Notes: generated by a model not told the origin, from the sequence alone. Shown: positions 39,540 through 51,095, numbered from the stretch's first letter. The stretch is 64,000 bases of DNA from Hyaloraphidium curvatum (GCA_025558095.1 JAIVFI010000045.1:62001-126000), one strand, 5' to 3'. Made by a program: numbers and translations.

Positions 39540-39891
39540 AGACTACCTTGGCGGAGCTCACTCAGCCCGAAGGGGTCCCGGTGACGATCCAGCATTGAGT
39601 CCAACTCGTCGGATGCCAGCACGCCTGTCTATCCATGGGCGCCGTGCCATTTTGTTGCAGATGTCCGCTCGCGAAGTCAGCGGGCTGACAGTCGCGGGTC
39701 AACGGATTCATCCCCGACGCTTCGTGTCTGTTTCTGCGGTTCTTGCGATGGGCAGTAACAGGGACAATGGCTCGATAGAAAGGTTACACGATGACGATGC
39801 TTGTGTCAGGTTTCGTGGCATGTCCAGCCCCCTGCGCTCCTATCCGGGCAGGCAGCCCGCCGAATACCCTCAATCAATCCTGCCGGCAAGC
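39540..39891 (+). other. intergenic between convergent genes, no gene seen
   Basis: About 350 bp between the stop codons of the GNAT gene and the GPI-protein gene on the opposite strand. No frame with coding bias; presumably shared 3' untranslated sequence. Confidence 0.4.
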
Positions 39892-40864
39892 TCAGAGGCC
39901 CCAAGCCACCGCCACGGCAACGGCAGCGACCAGCGCCGCCATCTGCGACAGCGGGTGCATCGCCCCGGCACCCGAGGGGACCGACGTCGACCTCGCCGGC
40001 GCCTGCGTGGTCTCCTGCGCCGCAGCCGACGTCGTCACCGGCACCGGCGCCGCCGAGCTCGTCGCCACCACCGCTGCCGTGGTCGTCCCCGCCCTGCTTG
40101 CCGTCCTCGACCTCGTCGCTCCCCCCCTGGCCACGAACTCGACGTTCCTGAACCTGACCCCCGTCGAGCTCTGCCGGGGCACCTCGCCCCCCGCGCGGCC
40201 GGCGGGCCAGTTCTCGTAGCGCGAGGTGTAGTTCATCACCATCGCGAGGAAGGGGGTCGCGTTGAGGGCGTCGGCGAGGTCGGGGGTGGGGACCTCGATG
40301 GTGCGGGGGACCGGCCAGGAGCCGACGGGCCAGTTCTCGCCCCAGCTGGCGGAGGAGGGGGGGATGGGGGCGGGTGCCGGCGGGGTGACGAACAAGGAGC
40401 GGCGGAGGTGGGGCATTTGGAGCCGGTCAGAGCCTGTTGTGCGCTGCAAGCAAGGACAGCCCCACGCTCCCGAAGGGCAGCTCGCGTTGCCCCCGCAAAA
40501 GTCCGTGTAGTCCTTCACGAGCACCAGCACGGTCTCCCCGTTGGTAAAGCTTCCAGAGGCATCCACCGTTGAGAGGTAGATGCTCTCTACTCCCTGGGGG
40601 TCGCGGATGTTGGTGTCGGCGACCGAAGCGACAGAGAGCGGCGCGGTGGTGCCGGCGGCGAGGGTGATGTTTATCGAGTTGATCCAGGGCTGCTGCGGGT
40701 CGGGGAACCTGCACGGTGGCGGCCGGTCAGATGCCTGGCTCTGGTGGCTGCGGGGACGGGGGTTACCAGAGCAGCAGCCGTGCGTGCGCGCCGGCCGGCG
40801 CCAGGAGCAGCGAGGCCAGCAGGCCGGAGGCGGCGAGCAGCGCGCCGCTCCGCAGACGGGGCAT
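39892..40864 (-). CDS. secreted GPI-anchored hypothetical protein
   Basis: Two exons, 40864-40767 and 40708-39892, give 304 aa; the 58-nt intron has a GTAACC donor and splits a Trp codon. A signal peptide is clear (GALLAASGLLASLLLAPAGAHA). The mature part starts RLLLWFPDPQQPWINSINITL, has a CGGNASCPSGAWGCPC segment and several N-glycosylation sequons (NIT, NAS, NAT, NYT). A Thr/Ser/Ala stalk (TTTAAVVATSSAAPVPVTTS) and a hydrophobic tail (MAALVAAVAVAVAWGL) indicate a GPI anchor. The middle may be a small adhesive beta domain, but I recognise no family. Expected at the cell surface. Confidence 0.75.
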
Positions 40865-41026
40865 CTCGGGGCCAGGTGGGGAGCAGACGGGGGCGCAGCG
40901 GGCTTTGGCGGTTTGATTTGGCTCCGCCGTGTTTGTGTGGGACGCACGCGGGTGACGTTGCGGGTTAAAGGTTTCTCGACCTACCGGAATCCGCTAACGA
41001 GAAGTCGCTGGCCTCCATCCCTCGCG

Positions 41027-41849
41027 ATGTCCCGGCGCACGCTGTTCGTCGCCGGCTTCGGCTCCGGGACGCGGGCGCGCGACCTCGCGCACGAGTTCGA
41101 GCGGTGGGCCGCCCCGCCGCGCCGTCCGGCCCCGCTGACCCGTTCCCCCTCGCCCCGCCGCGACCGGTCGCCGCCAACACCGCCGTTCCCCGCGTCCGTC
41201 GCGCCTCCGTCGAACCGAAAACGCCGGCAGCTACGGCCGCCTCGTCCGCTGCGACATCCCCGCCCCCCGCAGCTCGACCAGCAAACCGTACGCGTTCGTC
41301 GAGTTCGAGGACCCGCGGGACGCCGACGACGCCTACTACGAGCTGCACGGGCGGTCGCTGGACGGATACAAGCTGAGCATCCAGGTACCTTCTTCCCGCC
41401 GTCCGCTGAAGGGGGTTTTCTGACGCCTCGGGGGCAGTGGGCAAAGAGCCCGCCCGCGAGGGGGGAACGCCGGCGCAGGTCCTATTCCCGCTCGCGCTCG
41501 CGCTCCCGCGGCCGCCGCTCGCGATCGAGGGACCGGGACCGGGACCGCCGCGACGTGGGTCCTTCCTTCCCGCCGACGGGTCCGCTGCTGACCTTTTGTG
41601 AAGGGTTCGCGCGACAGGGACCGCCCCGACCCGCGGGACAGGTCGCGCTCCCCCGCGCGCAGGGAGAAATCGCCGCCGCGGGGGCGGTCGCCGACGCCGC
41701 GGGATCCGGCGCCGGCGGAGGAGGAGCGGAGGGAGGAGGGATCGGCGGCGGGCGAGAACGGGGCGGAGGGGAGCGTGCCGAGGGAGGCGTCGGGGAGCCC
41801 GGGGAACGCGGATGGGGAGAACGGGACGCAGGACGGGCGGGATGATTGA
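41027..41849 (+). CDS. SR-type splicing factor (RRM plus RS domain)
   Basis: Four exons, 41027-41103, 41231-41384, 41438-41554, 41604-41849, give 197 aa. The first intron splits the RRM; splicing joins HEFER to YGRLVRCDIPAP. RNP2 is LFVAGF and RNP1 is KPYAFVEF, ending GYKLSIQWAK. The RS domain has [20 protein letters not shown], then RDRPDPRDRSRSPARREKSPP, and an acidic Gly/Glu tail. This is the architecture of SRSF-like and Srp1/Srp2-type proteins that bind exonic enhancers and recruit the spliceosome; the phosphorylated RS region acts in the nucleus. The many short introns in this genome suit such a factor. Confidence 0.9.
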
Positions 41850-42139
41850 GGGATTGGTCAAGGATGGCAAGGACTTCAAGGGAGCCGACGAGGAAGGAAT
41901 AGAAGAACCGCAGCGCCGCCGTTGCTCCGGCCGGATCAACGCCCGAACAACGCCCGTAACCGCTGAGCCCGGCCAGACAATGGCATTGGCTCTCGAAACA
42001 CGAGGCGGAGATTTTTCGACTAGGAGATCTCTTGTATCTCGGGCACGGGGGAGGTTGATGGACGCGGCACAGGCGTATGTCGGGCCACTCAGCAGAAGCG
42101 ATGGAGAGAGCTTCAATCGATTGCCAGACACAGCGCTGC

Positions 42140-43431
42140 CTACTGCCCCAGGTTGAGCAGCAGCGTCTGCTTCTGCCCGTCCTGCCCGCCCGGCAGGTAC
42201 GTCACGTTCCTCGCCGCCGACAGGGTCCCCGCGATCTCCTTGGCCGCCTCGATCTTGCGCAGCTCGATGTGCCCCATCCCGGCCTTCTTGTACGCGTCCG
42301 AGATCAGCTGCGCGGCGGCGGCCTCGCCCTCGGCGCGGATGACGACCGCCTGGCGCTCCTGCTCGGCCTTTTCGACGACGAAGCGCGCGCGCTCGGCTTC
42401 CTGCTGCGCGATCTGCTTCTGCTCCACGGCGTTGGTGAATTCGCGGCCGAAGGTGAGGTCGGTCTGCCGGACGTGGGGGATAGGGGTCAGTTGCGGCGGC
42501 GGGAAGCCGGGAGGGAGGGGAGGGAGGAAACCCACAATGGCGACGTCCTCGAGAACGATGTTGAACTCGCTCGCGCGCTTCATCAGGTCCTCGGCAATCC
42601 GCTGGGACACCTGCACGTCGCGGAGAAAAGGGTGCATCAGCTCCTGTTCCGAGAGGCGATCCCCGGTTCCGGCCCGATCCCCGATCCGCGATCCCGTCCC
42701 CCTCCTTCCCAACGACAAGGCTCAGGGCGCCGGACGATGAATCCGGCGCCTCACTCTGTTGTGATCACACTCCCCGGAGGGTTCGAGGTGAGCTGGGTAG
42801 AGTGTCTCCTCTTTGCCTCCCTTCCTTCCGTCCGCCTCCCGCGGTTTCCACCGCCAATCGAGCACCCAGGTTACCCACCTGCTCGCGCTGCGTGATCAGT
42901 TCGCTCGCGTCGAACTGCGCGACGATGGCCTTGAGGACCTCGTTGCCGATGGAGGGCAGCACGCGCTCGTCGTAGTCGAGGCCGAGCTGCTTGTAGATGT
43001 CGGGCAGGTGCACGAGGTCGGGGCGGTGCAGCACGCGGAGGGAGAGGGAGATCATCCTGTGCCGACCACGTCAATCAGTAGTGTTCACCGAAATTGGCGG
43101 AAGGGCCAGATCACGCACTGCATGTCCTTGGAGCCGGTGGTGGTCGCGATGTTGCGCGGCCGGGTGCGCGTGTCCATGATGATGGCGCGCTGCAGCCACG
43201 GCACGAGGAAGTGTGTGCCCTCGGGCGCCACGTCGGGCAGCACGCCCCGCAGCCGGTCGAAGATGACGGCGCGCTGGCCGCCCTCGACGTTGTACATCGA
43301 GTACTGTCGGGAGCGGGGTCAGGGCGGGAAGGGGCATCGCGCGGCCGCCGCACCTGCAGGCCCGTCACGGCCACGCCCAGCGGCAGCGCATAGCGCGCGA
43401 GGCGGTTGAGGATGACCTCCGGATTCGCCAT
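42140..43431 (-). CDS. PHB1: prohibitin-1, mitochondrial inner membrane
   Basis: Five exons, 43431-43354, 43303-43119, 43056-42879, 42610-42536, 42463-42140, give 279 aa, the normal length. Introns are 50-268 nt. Conserved blocks: [128 protein letters not shown] and [10 protein letters not shown]. The N-terminal hydrophobic stretch [13 protein letters not shown] anchors it in the inner membrane, where it forms ring complexes with prohibitin-2 and supports m-AAA protease and respiratory complex assembly. The intron between GFLPP-type intronic sequence and TDLTFG must be removed to restore the domain. Confidence 0.95.
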
Positions 43432-43650
43432 CGGGGAGGACGCAAGCGGGCTCGCGGGAGGCCGTTGGTTGTTGGATCGTCAATCCCTTGTCCGCACGGC
43501 TGCGCTGGCTGCTGATCCCGTACCCCCGAACTCGGCGGTCGGGCGAAGAACGCGGCTAGAACACTAAGCGGCACATCGTTCACTTTCCATCTCCCTAAGG
43601 GCGCGGGTTAGTGCGGCTTGAGCGCCCTCCCGCCGCTCCATCGCGTCGCA

Positions 43651-44937
43651 ATGTCGGACCCGTACCATTCGTGGGCCCCCGCGGGCGCCCCGCCTCCGCC
43701 CCCTCCCGGAGCATACGCCTCGGCACCCGCCGTGCCGCGCCCGCCTCCGCCGCCCAAGCCGGCCGAACTCTCCGCCCACCCGGACGACCAGCTCTTGAAT
43801 GCCCGCGCCGGCCTGCGCAAGACGGGCGGCCCGAACTCGGACAGGGCAAAGAGCCCCGTGCGGGGGACCGCGTCCAGCGTGCTCGCGGGCGAGGCGCTGT
43901 TTGGTGGGCTGCGATGGCGCGATTAATGGGCAGGCGTTCGGGGAGTTCTGACGCGTCTTTCGGACTGCAGGCCTCAACCTCTCCTCGTCCTCGCTGTCGT
44001 TCCTCACGCCTGAAAAGGCGCAGTACTACAAGGACATTTTCGACGAGGCGGGCCCCGTGCTGCCCCGGTTCGCGAGCGAGCGCGGCTTTCTCGAACGTGG
44101 GCACATCGTCGTCTTGCGTCCCCGGCCCGGCCGCTGACCGAGGAGCTCATGTACCTCACAGACGAAAAGGCCCTCGCCGAGTTCAAGAAAACCGGCTGCC
44201 CCGACGACTTTGTCCAGATGATCTGGGCCCTCTGCAACGTCACCCCCTCCCCCGGCTACACGCTGCCCGAGTTCTGCCTGGCCATGTCCCTCTGCGAGCG
44301 CGCCGCCGCGGACCCCGACGGCGAGATCCCCACGCACCTCGACGACCTGGTGATCAAGGAGGTGCAGATCGCGTCGGGGTACACGGCGCCGGAGGACAAG
44401 CGCCCGGCCGCGTCGCCGTCGTCGGCGGCGGGGAGGACGCTTCCGGCGCCCGAGGTGGGCGCGGCGAGGCCGATGCGGCCCGAGGTGCAGACGGGGCGGG
44501 CCAAGGACGCCGAGAACCCGTTCAGGGCGATGATGCGGACGCCCGAGGCGCCCGCGCAGCCGGCCGCGGCGCCGCCGCCGCCGCCGCCGGACGACGGGCC
44601 GATCCCGCGCGCCGAGAGGCAGAAGGCTGCGGACCTGTTTGGCGCGCTCAAGGGGGACGACAACCTCATCGACGGTACGCCTTGCTGCCCCCTCGCTGAA
44701 CTACCCTGCTGACCGCTCCCCGGGACAGGCCTGACGGTCAAGGAACTCTTCACCGAGTACGGCCTCCCCGATTCCGCGCTGGCGCAGGCGTGGGACCTCT
44801 GCTCGCGCACGGTGCCGGGCAAGCTGACGCAGGGCGAGTTCGCGGTGGCGCTGCACCTCGTCGACGGCCTGAAAGCGGGGACGCCGCTGCCGGCGGCGCT
44901 GGATCCGGGGCTGCTGGGGGTGCTGGCGGGGCGGTAG
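43651..44937 (+). CDS. EH-domain protein (endocytic, Eps15/End3-like)
   Basis: Four exons, 43651-43903, 43971-44056, 44143-44674, 44729-44937, give 359 aa. The N-terminal 85 residues are Pro-rich (PPPPPPGAYASAP). The first EH domain, about 90-180, has FLTPEKAQYYKDIFDEAG, LAEFKKTGCPDDFVQMIWAL and GYTLPEFCLAMSLCERA; the second, about 265-345, has RAERQKAADLFGALKGDDN, LFTEYGLPDSALAQAWDLC and KLTQGEFAVALHLV. Calcium-loop residues are poor in the first domain. EH domains bind NPF peptides at endocytic sites, and the linker here itself has ENPF (about residue 235), which could bind in cis or to a sister copy. Probable role: actin-linked endocytosis at the plasma membrane. The second intron (86 nt) is the least certain join. 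Confidence 0.88.
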
Positions 44938-45106
44938 GATTGGAGGGGGGTTAGGTTATGTATTCCCGGGCATGGGCATGGGCAATTGAGTTCGAATCGC
45001 GGGTGCTGCTATAGGTTCCTTTTGCGCGACAAGACATGCTGCCATAAGAATGCAAACTGCTTCCGACCGAGACCCCAGCCGCCGCCTCTGCTTTCTTCCG
45101 GATCGC

Positions 45107-47243
45107 TCACTTCCTCGCCCCGTAGTCCGTCCGCCGGATCGGCAGCAGCGGCACACCGTGCTTGGGGTGCGAGGTAATGCTGTAGGCGTTCATTTCCTCG
45201 AAGTCCTTGGTCCACCTGAAGGTGTAGCTGCGGTAGACCATCGCGAGGATGGTCTTGATCTCGAAGAGCGCGAGCCTCTGGCCTGTGCGGGCGTCAGGAA
45301 GGGCGCGACTCGCTGCGAAACCATTCCGCTCACCGATGCAGTCCCTCGGGCCCTTGGAGAAGGGGATGTACGCGTAGGGATCGAGCTTGGCCGTGAACTC
45401 CTCGGTCCATCGCTTCGGAGGCGGTCAGAGGCTGCAAATCACACTTTGCCGAAAACACAACCCACGTCGGGATTGAACTCCTCCGCGTCCTTCCCGTAGA
45501 TCTCCGGGTCGCGGTGCAGCACGTACGTGGGCATGTAGACGATCGAGTTGGACACGTCGTATTTGCCCAGGATCGTCTCGCCGCTGACGCCCCACCGCGC
45601 CGACGCCGCCGGCGGGTTTAGGCGCAATGTCTCTTTCACGAGCTTATCGAGAAAAGTGAGGCGCGACAGGTCCTCGTTGGTGGGGTCGCGGTCCGAGTCG
45701 CCAAAGACAGAGTAGAGCTCGTCGACGAGGCGGCGCTCCAGCTCGGGGCGGCGGGAGAGGTGGTAGGCGCACCAGGCGAGGGCGCTGGAGGAGGTGTCGA
45801 AGCCGGCGAAGAAGAAGGTTTTGCTGTTTGGCAAAGCGTTGGCGAACAAGGAGTTGGTTTGTTGAAGTGTGAGGCGGCGAGTGCAAGTGAGGCAGCGAGC
45901 GGGACGAAATGAGTTGGCAACCTCTTCAGACAACCCAAACCACGGTCAACCCACAGCTGCGACGCCACCTCCTCGATGTCCAGCGTCCCGTCCCCGCTCT
46001 CCGACGCCACGCTGACCGCCACGCTCAGGATGTCCTTGTTCGCGCCGACCTTGGCCCTGAGCTGCTCCTCGTCCTCGTCCCTCACGGTCCCGGTTGCGAT
46101 GCTCGCGTCGTCCTCGGAGTTGCGCTGGGTCTTCTTGCTCCCCGCGGACGCCCGCGCCCTGGCCTGGGCCTCCTCGATCGGCTTGCGGACGAGGTCCATG
46201 AGCACGGCGTCGAACTCCTTGGTCGCCTTCTTGATCTCGGCCTGGTTCCACGGCAGCGCCCGCGTCCACTTGAGCGGCGGACGGACGATGTACCATATCA
46301 GGATATCCATAAGCTTTATGAAACGGTCGTGGAGGGGGTGGTCCGAGGTCTGCACGTCCACGTCGAGGCCGAAGGCGATCTTGCAGATGACGTCGCTGGT
46401 AAGCAGCATGATGTGCTCGTGGATCCTGACCTCGGTGCGGTCGTCGGCGGCGCGGGCGAGCTTGCCGAGGAAGGTGCGGGTCTTGGAGCAGAAGACGGGA
46501 AGCATCTGCTTGAGGAAGAAGGTACTGAAGGCGAACCATGAGAAGGGAACAGGGGAAGAATAGTCGCGAGACATCTACCTGAAGCCCGGGTTGAAGGACT
46601 TGCGCTGGTGCCGCCAGATGGTGCCCTCGGTGGTCAGGATAGACTTGGTGCCGATGAGCGGGACGAGGTCGTCGTAGGTGGGCGACTTGGGGAAGTTGCG
46701 GTCCTGGCAGATCTCCTTGATGGCCGCCGGGTCGGTCACGATGACGGTGGTGGGGCCGCCGAAGGGCGGGATGAGCTCGTAGATGCGGCCGAATGTCTTG
46801 AGCCACTTGGCGAATTGCAGGTCAGGATGAAGAGCAATATCCTGGCACGGCGAGGGGAGAAGGAGAGGAGAAGAAGTAGGTGAGGGAGTAAGAGGAGGGA
46901 GGGAGGGAAAGAGAAGGAGAAAGGGGGGAAGGGGAGAAGGAAGGGGCGGCGTGTCGGGAAACCGGCTACCTTGCTGAAGGACAGGCCTAAGACCCACCTC
47001 GGTCATCATGTGGAGCAGGTTACCGATGAACGGCAGGCTCCTGCCGATCCCCGGAGGCCTTGGAAGCCCACCTGCCGACGACGCGACGGCGAGGCACAGA
47101 CAGGATGGTGCGAGCACACGCTGTCAGCCCCCGTTTGCCCCCTGGACGCAATGCAGAAGACGCTTACTTGGCGTAGACTGGCCATAGACGAGCTTGTAAA
47201 GCAGGTAGAGCGTGGGGAGAAGCAAGATCCACGTCGCCAGCAT
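45107..47243 (-). CDS. cytochrome P450 monooxygenase
   Basis: Seven exons, 47243-47168, 47071-46998, 46841-46579, 46524-45955, 45823-45466, 45412-45334, 45282-45107, give 531 aa. N-terminal ER anchor TWILLLPTLYLLYKLVYG, then Pro hinge (LPRPPGIGRSLPFIG). C-helix WRHQRKSFNPGF; I-helix FFFAGFDTSSSALAW; ExxR in KETLRLNPP; heme loop FSKGPRDCIGQRLAL, assembled across the last intron with the axial Cys just before it. Intron 2 is 156 nt and pyrimidine-rich; the others are 51-131. An insertion before the G-helix (NSEDDASIATGTVRDEDEEQ) is acidic. It oxidises an unknown lipophilic substrate at the ER with electrons from a reductase. A Dap1-like heme protein lies 0.8 kb away. Confidence 0.94.
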
Positions 47244-48051
47244 GGCGACTGGGAGGGGGTTGTCAGGCCCGTTCCCGCCCGGCGCCGCGCGGCAACCGCT
47301 GTTCGGCATAGAAACTGCTCACCTGTACGTTGCTGGGCTCTAGCGACGTGCGCAGCGTCGACGGGAAGCTCCGGCTGTTCGGCAAGTGTATAGGCTCAAT
47401 TTTCAGAGGGGCGCAAACAACAATTGAGCCTCGCGCGGCGCACAGCGCGCGGCCCGCCGGACCCTGGTCAAGGATTGTCTCCCGTGGATCGGAGAACGTT
47501 TGCTGCCATCTGGTCGGCCGATGTTGTTCGACAGTCGGATTGCTGTTGCGGCGGACGGGTGGGAGGGGATCAGGGTGCCATGGAGTCCGCGATCGGGGTG
47601 TTGGACGCCTCGGGGATTAGCCTCAACCCGCAGGCGCAGGCTCCGTGCCATCCGGTGATCGGGTGCCGGCTCGATCCAGGGTGGGAAGAACCGAGGGAGC
47701 CGGGCAAGAAGATCCGGGCATGCCGCGTCGAAGGACCTCCACACCCGGCTCCGAAAAGTCGCGATCCGCTCAAAGATGAGAAAATTCGCCAAACGGGGTG
47801 CTGCCGATCCGTCTGCCCGGCCGTGATCCCAGCAGTTGGGCCTCTGCCGCGGCCTTCCCCCGCCCCGACCTCAACGAACGTGATCGAACACCTCCATCAC
47901 CATTCCAGGATCCCCTGGACCCGCGACCGCCCAAAAACACGGCACCGAGACGCAGCACTTGCATTCTCCACGAAACTCCGACACCGACCCCTCATCGCCC
48001 CGATCCGCGATCACATCTTCACCGTCCCAACCACAGGGTACTAAAGGAACG
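47244..48051 (+). other. 800-bp intergenic stretch, no supported gene
   Basis: Between the P450 start and the Dap1-like stop. Plus-strand frames exist (for example one with MESAIGVLDASGISLNPQ) but they lack coding bias, introns or recognisable motifs. It must hold the P450 promoter. Confidence 0.4.
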
Positions 48052-48423
48052 TCAGCTCCCGCTCACCTCAAGAAAAAAGTAGCCCACCTTCTTCCTGTAA
48101 TGCGCCTCCCATTTTTCCAGCGTCTGCAGCTCCTCCTCGTCCAGGCCCGTGGTGTCGGGCACGCAGTCCTCGGGCTTGAGGCTCGACTTGCCCAGCGCCT
48201 GCCGATTCCCCTCATCAGCTCCTCCCTCCAACGTGAAAATATAGACGAAACGTACCCGCGACGCGTCCTTCCCCGCGAAGACCGAATAACCCTTCCCCGG
48301 GGTGTACATGTCCCGCCCGCTGCTCACGTCGAACACCGTGCCCCTGACCGCCAGGTAGACCGGCAGCGACGGGTCTGTGCCGTCGTACTTTGCGAGTTCC
48401 GAGGGTGTGAACTCCTTGCTCAT
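48052..48423 (-). CDS. cytochrome b5-like heme protein, Dap1/MAPR type
   Basis: Two exons, 48423-48256 and 48198-48052, give 104 aa; the 57-nt intron has a GTACGT donor and splicing joins GKDASR to ALGKSSLKPED, as in the family. The fold is the b5-like heme/steroid-binding domain: FTPSELAKYDGTDPSLPVYLAVRGTVFDVSSGR, YTPGKGYSVFAGKDAS and a closing helix ELQTLEKWEAHYRKKV. The conserved Tyr of GYSVF and the other Tyr (MYTPG) fit the MAPR type in which Tyr, not paired His, binds heme. Yeast Dap1 and its relatives bind heme and sustain P450 enzymes. Unlike PGRMC1 it has no N-terminal TM helix. The nearby P450 is a natural partner candidate. Confidence 0.88.
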   Translation of the reverse strand: MSKEFTPSELAKYDGTDPSLPVYLAVRGTVFDVSSGRDMYTPGKGYSVFAGKDASRVRFVYIFTLEGGADEGNRQALGKSSLKPEDCVPDTTGLDEEELQTLEKWEAHYRKKVGYFFLEVSGS

Positions 48424-49007
48424 CGTCGCTGGCGTGGGGCGGGGAGGAGGAAGCGCTGCACGAGGAGGCCGACGAGGACCTTTCGGGGGGTCAGCGGGGC
48501 AAGATGGGGCAGGTAGGGGGGCATACGGAGGCGAGAAAGATGGGAACGAGGTTCAGGCGGGAGAGGGACTCGAGGAGTCGGGCGAGGAAGGATGCGGGAG
48601 CGGAGGGCATGTGCCGGCGGCAAGCCGAGCCGGGCCGATCGCCCGCGCAAGGGCAGGCCCAACTCGGAGGCACCCTATTTCGAGCCCTCTGGCACAGGAT
48701 ACCGAGTCGATCTGAGTTCTCGGAAGTAATCTGATTGCGTCACTTGATGACATCGGAGAATCGGACCGGCACAAAAGCAATCGGCGTGTTCTTCCCGCCC
48801 AACGGTTACATCTCCCAACAAAATTCCATCCAATGGTCCAATCGGCAAATAATCGGTTCCCGGCCGCGAATCCGGTATATGTACATGTCGCGGCCCGTTG
48901 ACCCATGGGGCGTGATATGGTACAGCAAATGACGCCCGTGTGCGAGAGAGGGTTGTCGTCCGGAGGCAGGTTGCGAGGTGCAGAGGCCGTTGCGCCATCC
49001 GAAGACG
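48424..49007 (+). other. intergenic, no gene seen
   Basis: About 580 bp upstream of the Dap1-like gene and downstream of the small secreted gene. The stretch around 48,730-48,900 is A/T-rich. No frame with coding character. Confidence 0.4.
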
Positions 49008-49611
49008 CTATGGCCACGCTTCCTTGCAGATTGGCTCGCCGTTGCGCTGAACCAGGCGTGAGCCGTCGGGGCAGCGGACCACGACGCGCCGTTCGCAGTG
49101 CACGTATGCTTGCTGATTGAAGACGGCGTATGGCCAGGCATCCGTTACGCCTGGAAAAATCAGATCGGCAGCGCAGAAAACGGAATCGGTAGTAGGGGAG
49201 GGGAGGGGTCAGCTGGGGCGAGCAGGGGCAGGCGGGGGACGTACGGGCAGAGAGGCAGTGCAGCCACGCCTTGCGCCACGGTTCGGCGTCCACGCAGCGC
49301 TGGGCATAAAGCTCGACCTGCATGACATCGTCGAGGAACGGGTGGCACACTTGGCCGGCTGGGCACTGGGCGTCCGTTGCGCAGCGGGGGGAGGTAGAGG
49401 GCGGTGCTGTGGAGGGCGAGGGGACCGCGGCGACGGCGGCAGCCGCCAGCAGGGCAATAAGGGAAATAAGGAGAGTCCGTTGCAGCGAGATCGCGGGGCG
49501 GGAGCCTCGGTGGAGTCCGCGGCGAGGGGTGCCTGGAAAACGGCAGTGCGGCGGAGTTCCGCGGCCATCGCCGGCCCGTGCCCCGCCCGGCCCGCCGCCG
49601 GACGGGCTCAT
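49008..49611 (-). CDS. small secreted cysteine-rich protein, start uncertain
   Basis: Two exons, 49611-49245 and 49108-49008, give 155 aa. The hydrophobic TLLISLIALLAAAAVAAVPS looks like a signal peptide, but about 40 basic residues precede it from the first in-frame ATG, so the true start may lie in another small exon. The secreted part has CATDAQCPAGQVCHPFLDD, QRCVDAEPWRKAWLHCL and, after the intron (GTACGT donor), HCERRVVVRCPDGSRLVQ with EPICKEAWP. Eight cysteines in about 80 residues suggest disulfide bonds; the first unit resembles the C-x5-C-P-x-G-x-x-C knot found in many extracellular repeats. Role unknown. Confidence 0.55.
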
Positions 49612-49800
49612 CGCGGCCGCAAGCGGAACGCCGTGCGAGATCCGCACGGGGCGACGCCGGGGGAGCGCTGCTGAGGTTGCACGGAGTCGAGGAACCGCAG
49701 CGGTTTCCCGGTGGCTGAGCCGCGATCGAGGTCCGTGCGGCGGAGCCGAGTCAACTCGAAGCCCCGACTCCTCAGAATCAGGCCATCACCGCCAAACGCC

Positions 49801-51095
49801 ATGCAGGACGCGCCCTCCGATCACCCCTCCGAAGTCCCGAAGCGGCCCCCCGCCGACCCGGTGCCCGGCGAGCAGGTGCGGCGGTCCCTGCGCAACGCCC
49901 CCTCGCCGTGCCGCTAATGCCTGACCTGCAGCCTGAACCGAAGAAGCCGCGTTCTGCGGAGCCTGATGAGGTTGGGAAAGCCGAAGGTGAAGGGTGGAAC
50001 GGGGAGGGAGAGGGGATCGCAAAGGGGGAGGGGGAAGAGGGGACACGTGGCGGTCCCCACGAGGCGCCCGTTCACACCAGCAAGGACGACGGAGCCATGC
50101 CTGCCGCCGATGGAAACGATCACGCCCAGTATGTGAAGGAACCGGAAAAGAAGACCGCGGAGGGAACGAGCGGTCAGGCTTCGGCGGAAACCGGGGTCGA
50201 GAAGCCGCCGCCGAGCGGTGCCGCAGCCGATTCCCGCCAGGAAGGCGTTGGAGCCGAAAACGAAAGCAACAAGGCGGTTGCACAGGCCGGAGCGGCTCAG
50301 GGCAAGGAGGAACTTGCGGGAATGGGCCCGGAGAAGCACGACGACGGCCCGAGCATCGAGCAGAGGGCGCACGCCGCGGGACAGAAGCGCGAAGCACCCC
50401 GCGGGTCTTCTCCCGCTCCCGCACAGAGCAAACAGGAAGCTGCACCGATCAAGGAGGATACCGCCAAAACCCGGCCGCCCGCGGATCAGGACCCCGGGAC
50501 GGCTTGCAAGGACGCCGCCGTTGCGCCGGCCCCCGAGAAGCACGTCACGCCGCAGCCCGAGCCCGCTGGAGCGCACGACGATGGCAAAGAAGAAGGAGCG
50601 CGTGTCGAGGATCTGCGCAAGGCTTCGGAACCCCCGCGAGACGAGCGAACCGCGGAGCCGAAGCACCCGGAAGCAGCCCCCGCCCCGTTGGGCCGCGCGC
50701 CTTCGGCCGAGCCCCCGCAGGAACGCGTCCCCGCGAGCGAAGCCAACCCTGCCGAGCACGGAGAGCACGCCGAGCATGCTTCGCACCCGATCGAGCACCG
50801 CGCCGGCGCTCCCGCCGAGGACGCGGCCGCGATCGCCGGTCGCTCCACCCCTCTTCCCCCATCCTCCGACCCTCCCGCGCACCCTTCCGATCAATCCGAG
50901 CACACGGCTGACCCCTCGCTCTCCGAGCGTGTGGAACCCGTCAAGCCCGCCCCAGAGCCCGCCGAGAAGCCGTCGTTCGCGGAGCTGGGCGGCAGCATCG
51001 ACGCCCAGCTGGGACTGCCGTGGCCGAAGACGCCGACGCTGGCGGAGGGGGGACCGTTGAAGGAGGAGGGGGAGGCGCCGATGGATATGGATTGA
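49801..51095 (+). CDS. large intrinsically disordered Glu/Pro/Ala-rich protein
   Basis: Two exons, 49801-49875 and 49932-51095, give 412 aa; the GTGCGG intron is 56 nt. The frame is free of stops for over 1.1 kb and rich in Glu, Pro, Ala, Lys, Ser and His, with no hydrophobic core. Segments such as EHGEHAEHASHPIEH are His-Glu repeats. A short ordered-looking end, PSFAELGGSIDAQLGLPWPKTP, precedes an acidic PMDMD. The end fragment may be a docking helix. Composition suggests a nuclear or scaffold protein, but nothing names it. If exon 1 is wrong, translation could start at 49908 or 49917. Confidence 0.5.

Noticed and set aside
42481-42535. [14 protein letters not shown] as an insertion in prohibitin
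   Set aside because: It is translated intron; GTGGGT...GGCAG removal restores DVAI joined to TDLTFGREF.
44980-45010. GAGTTCGAATCGC, like a tRNA T-loop
   Set aside because: The bases around it cannot form the T-stem, and no acceptor or anticodon arm is found upstream.
46842-46997. Purine/pyrimidine-rich tract considered as a regulatory triplex element
   Set aside because: It lies wholly in a P450 intron and is explained by an extended pyrimidine tract before the acceptor.
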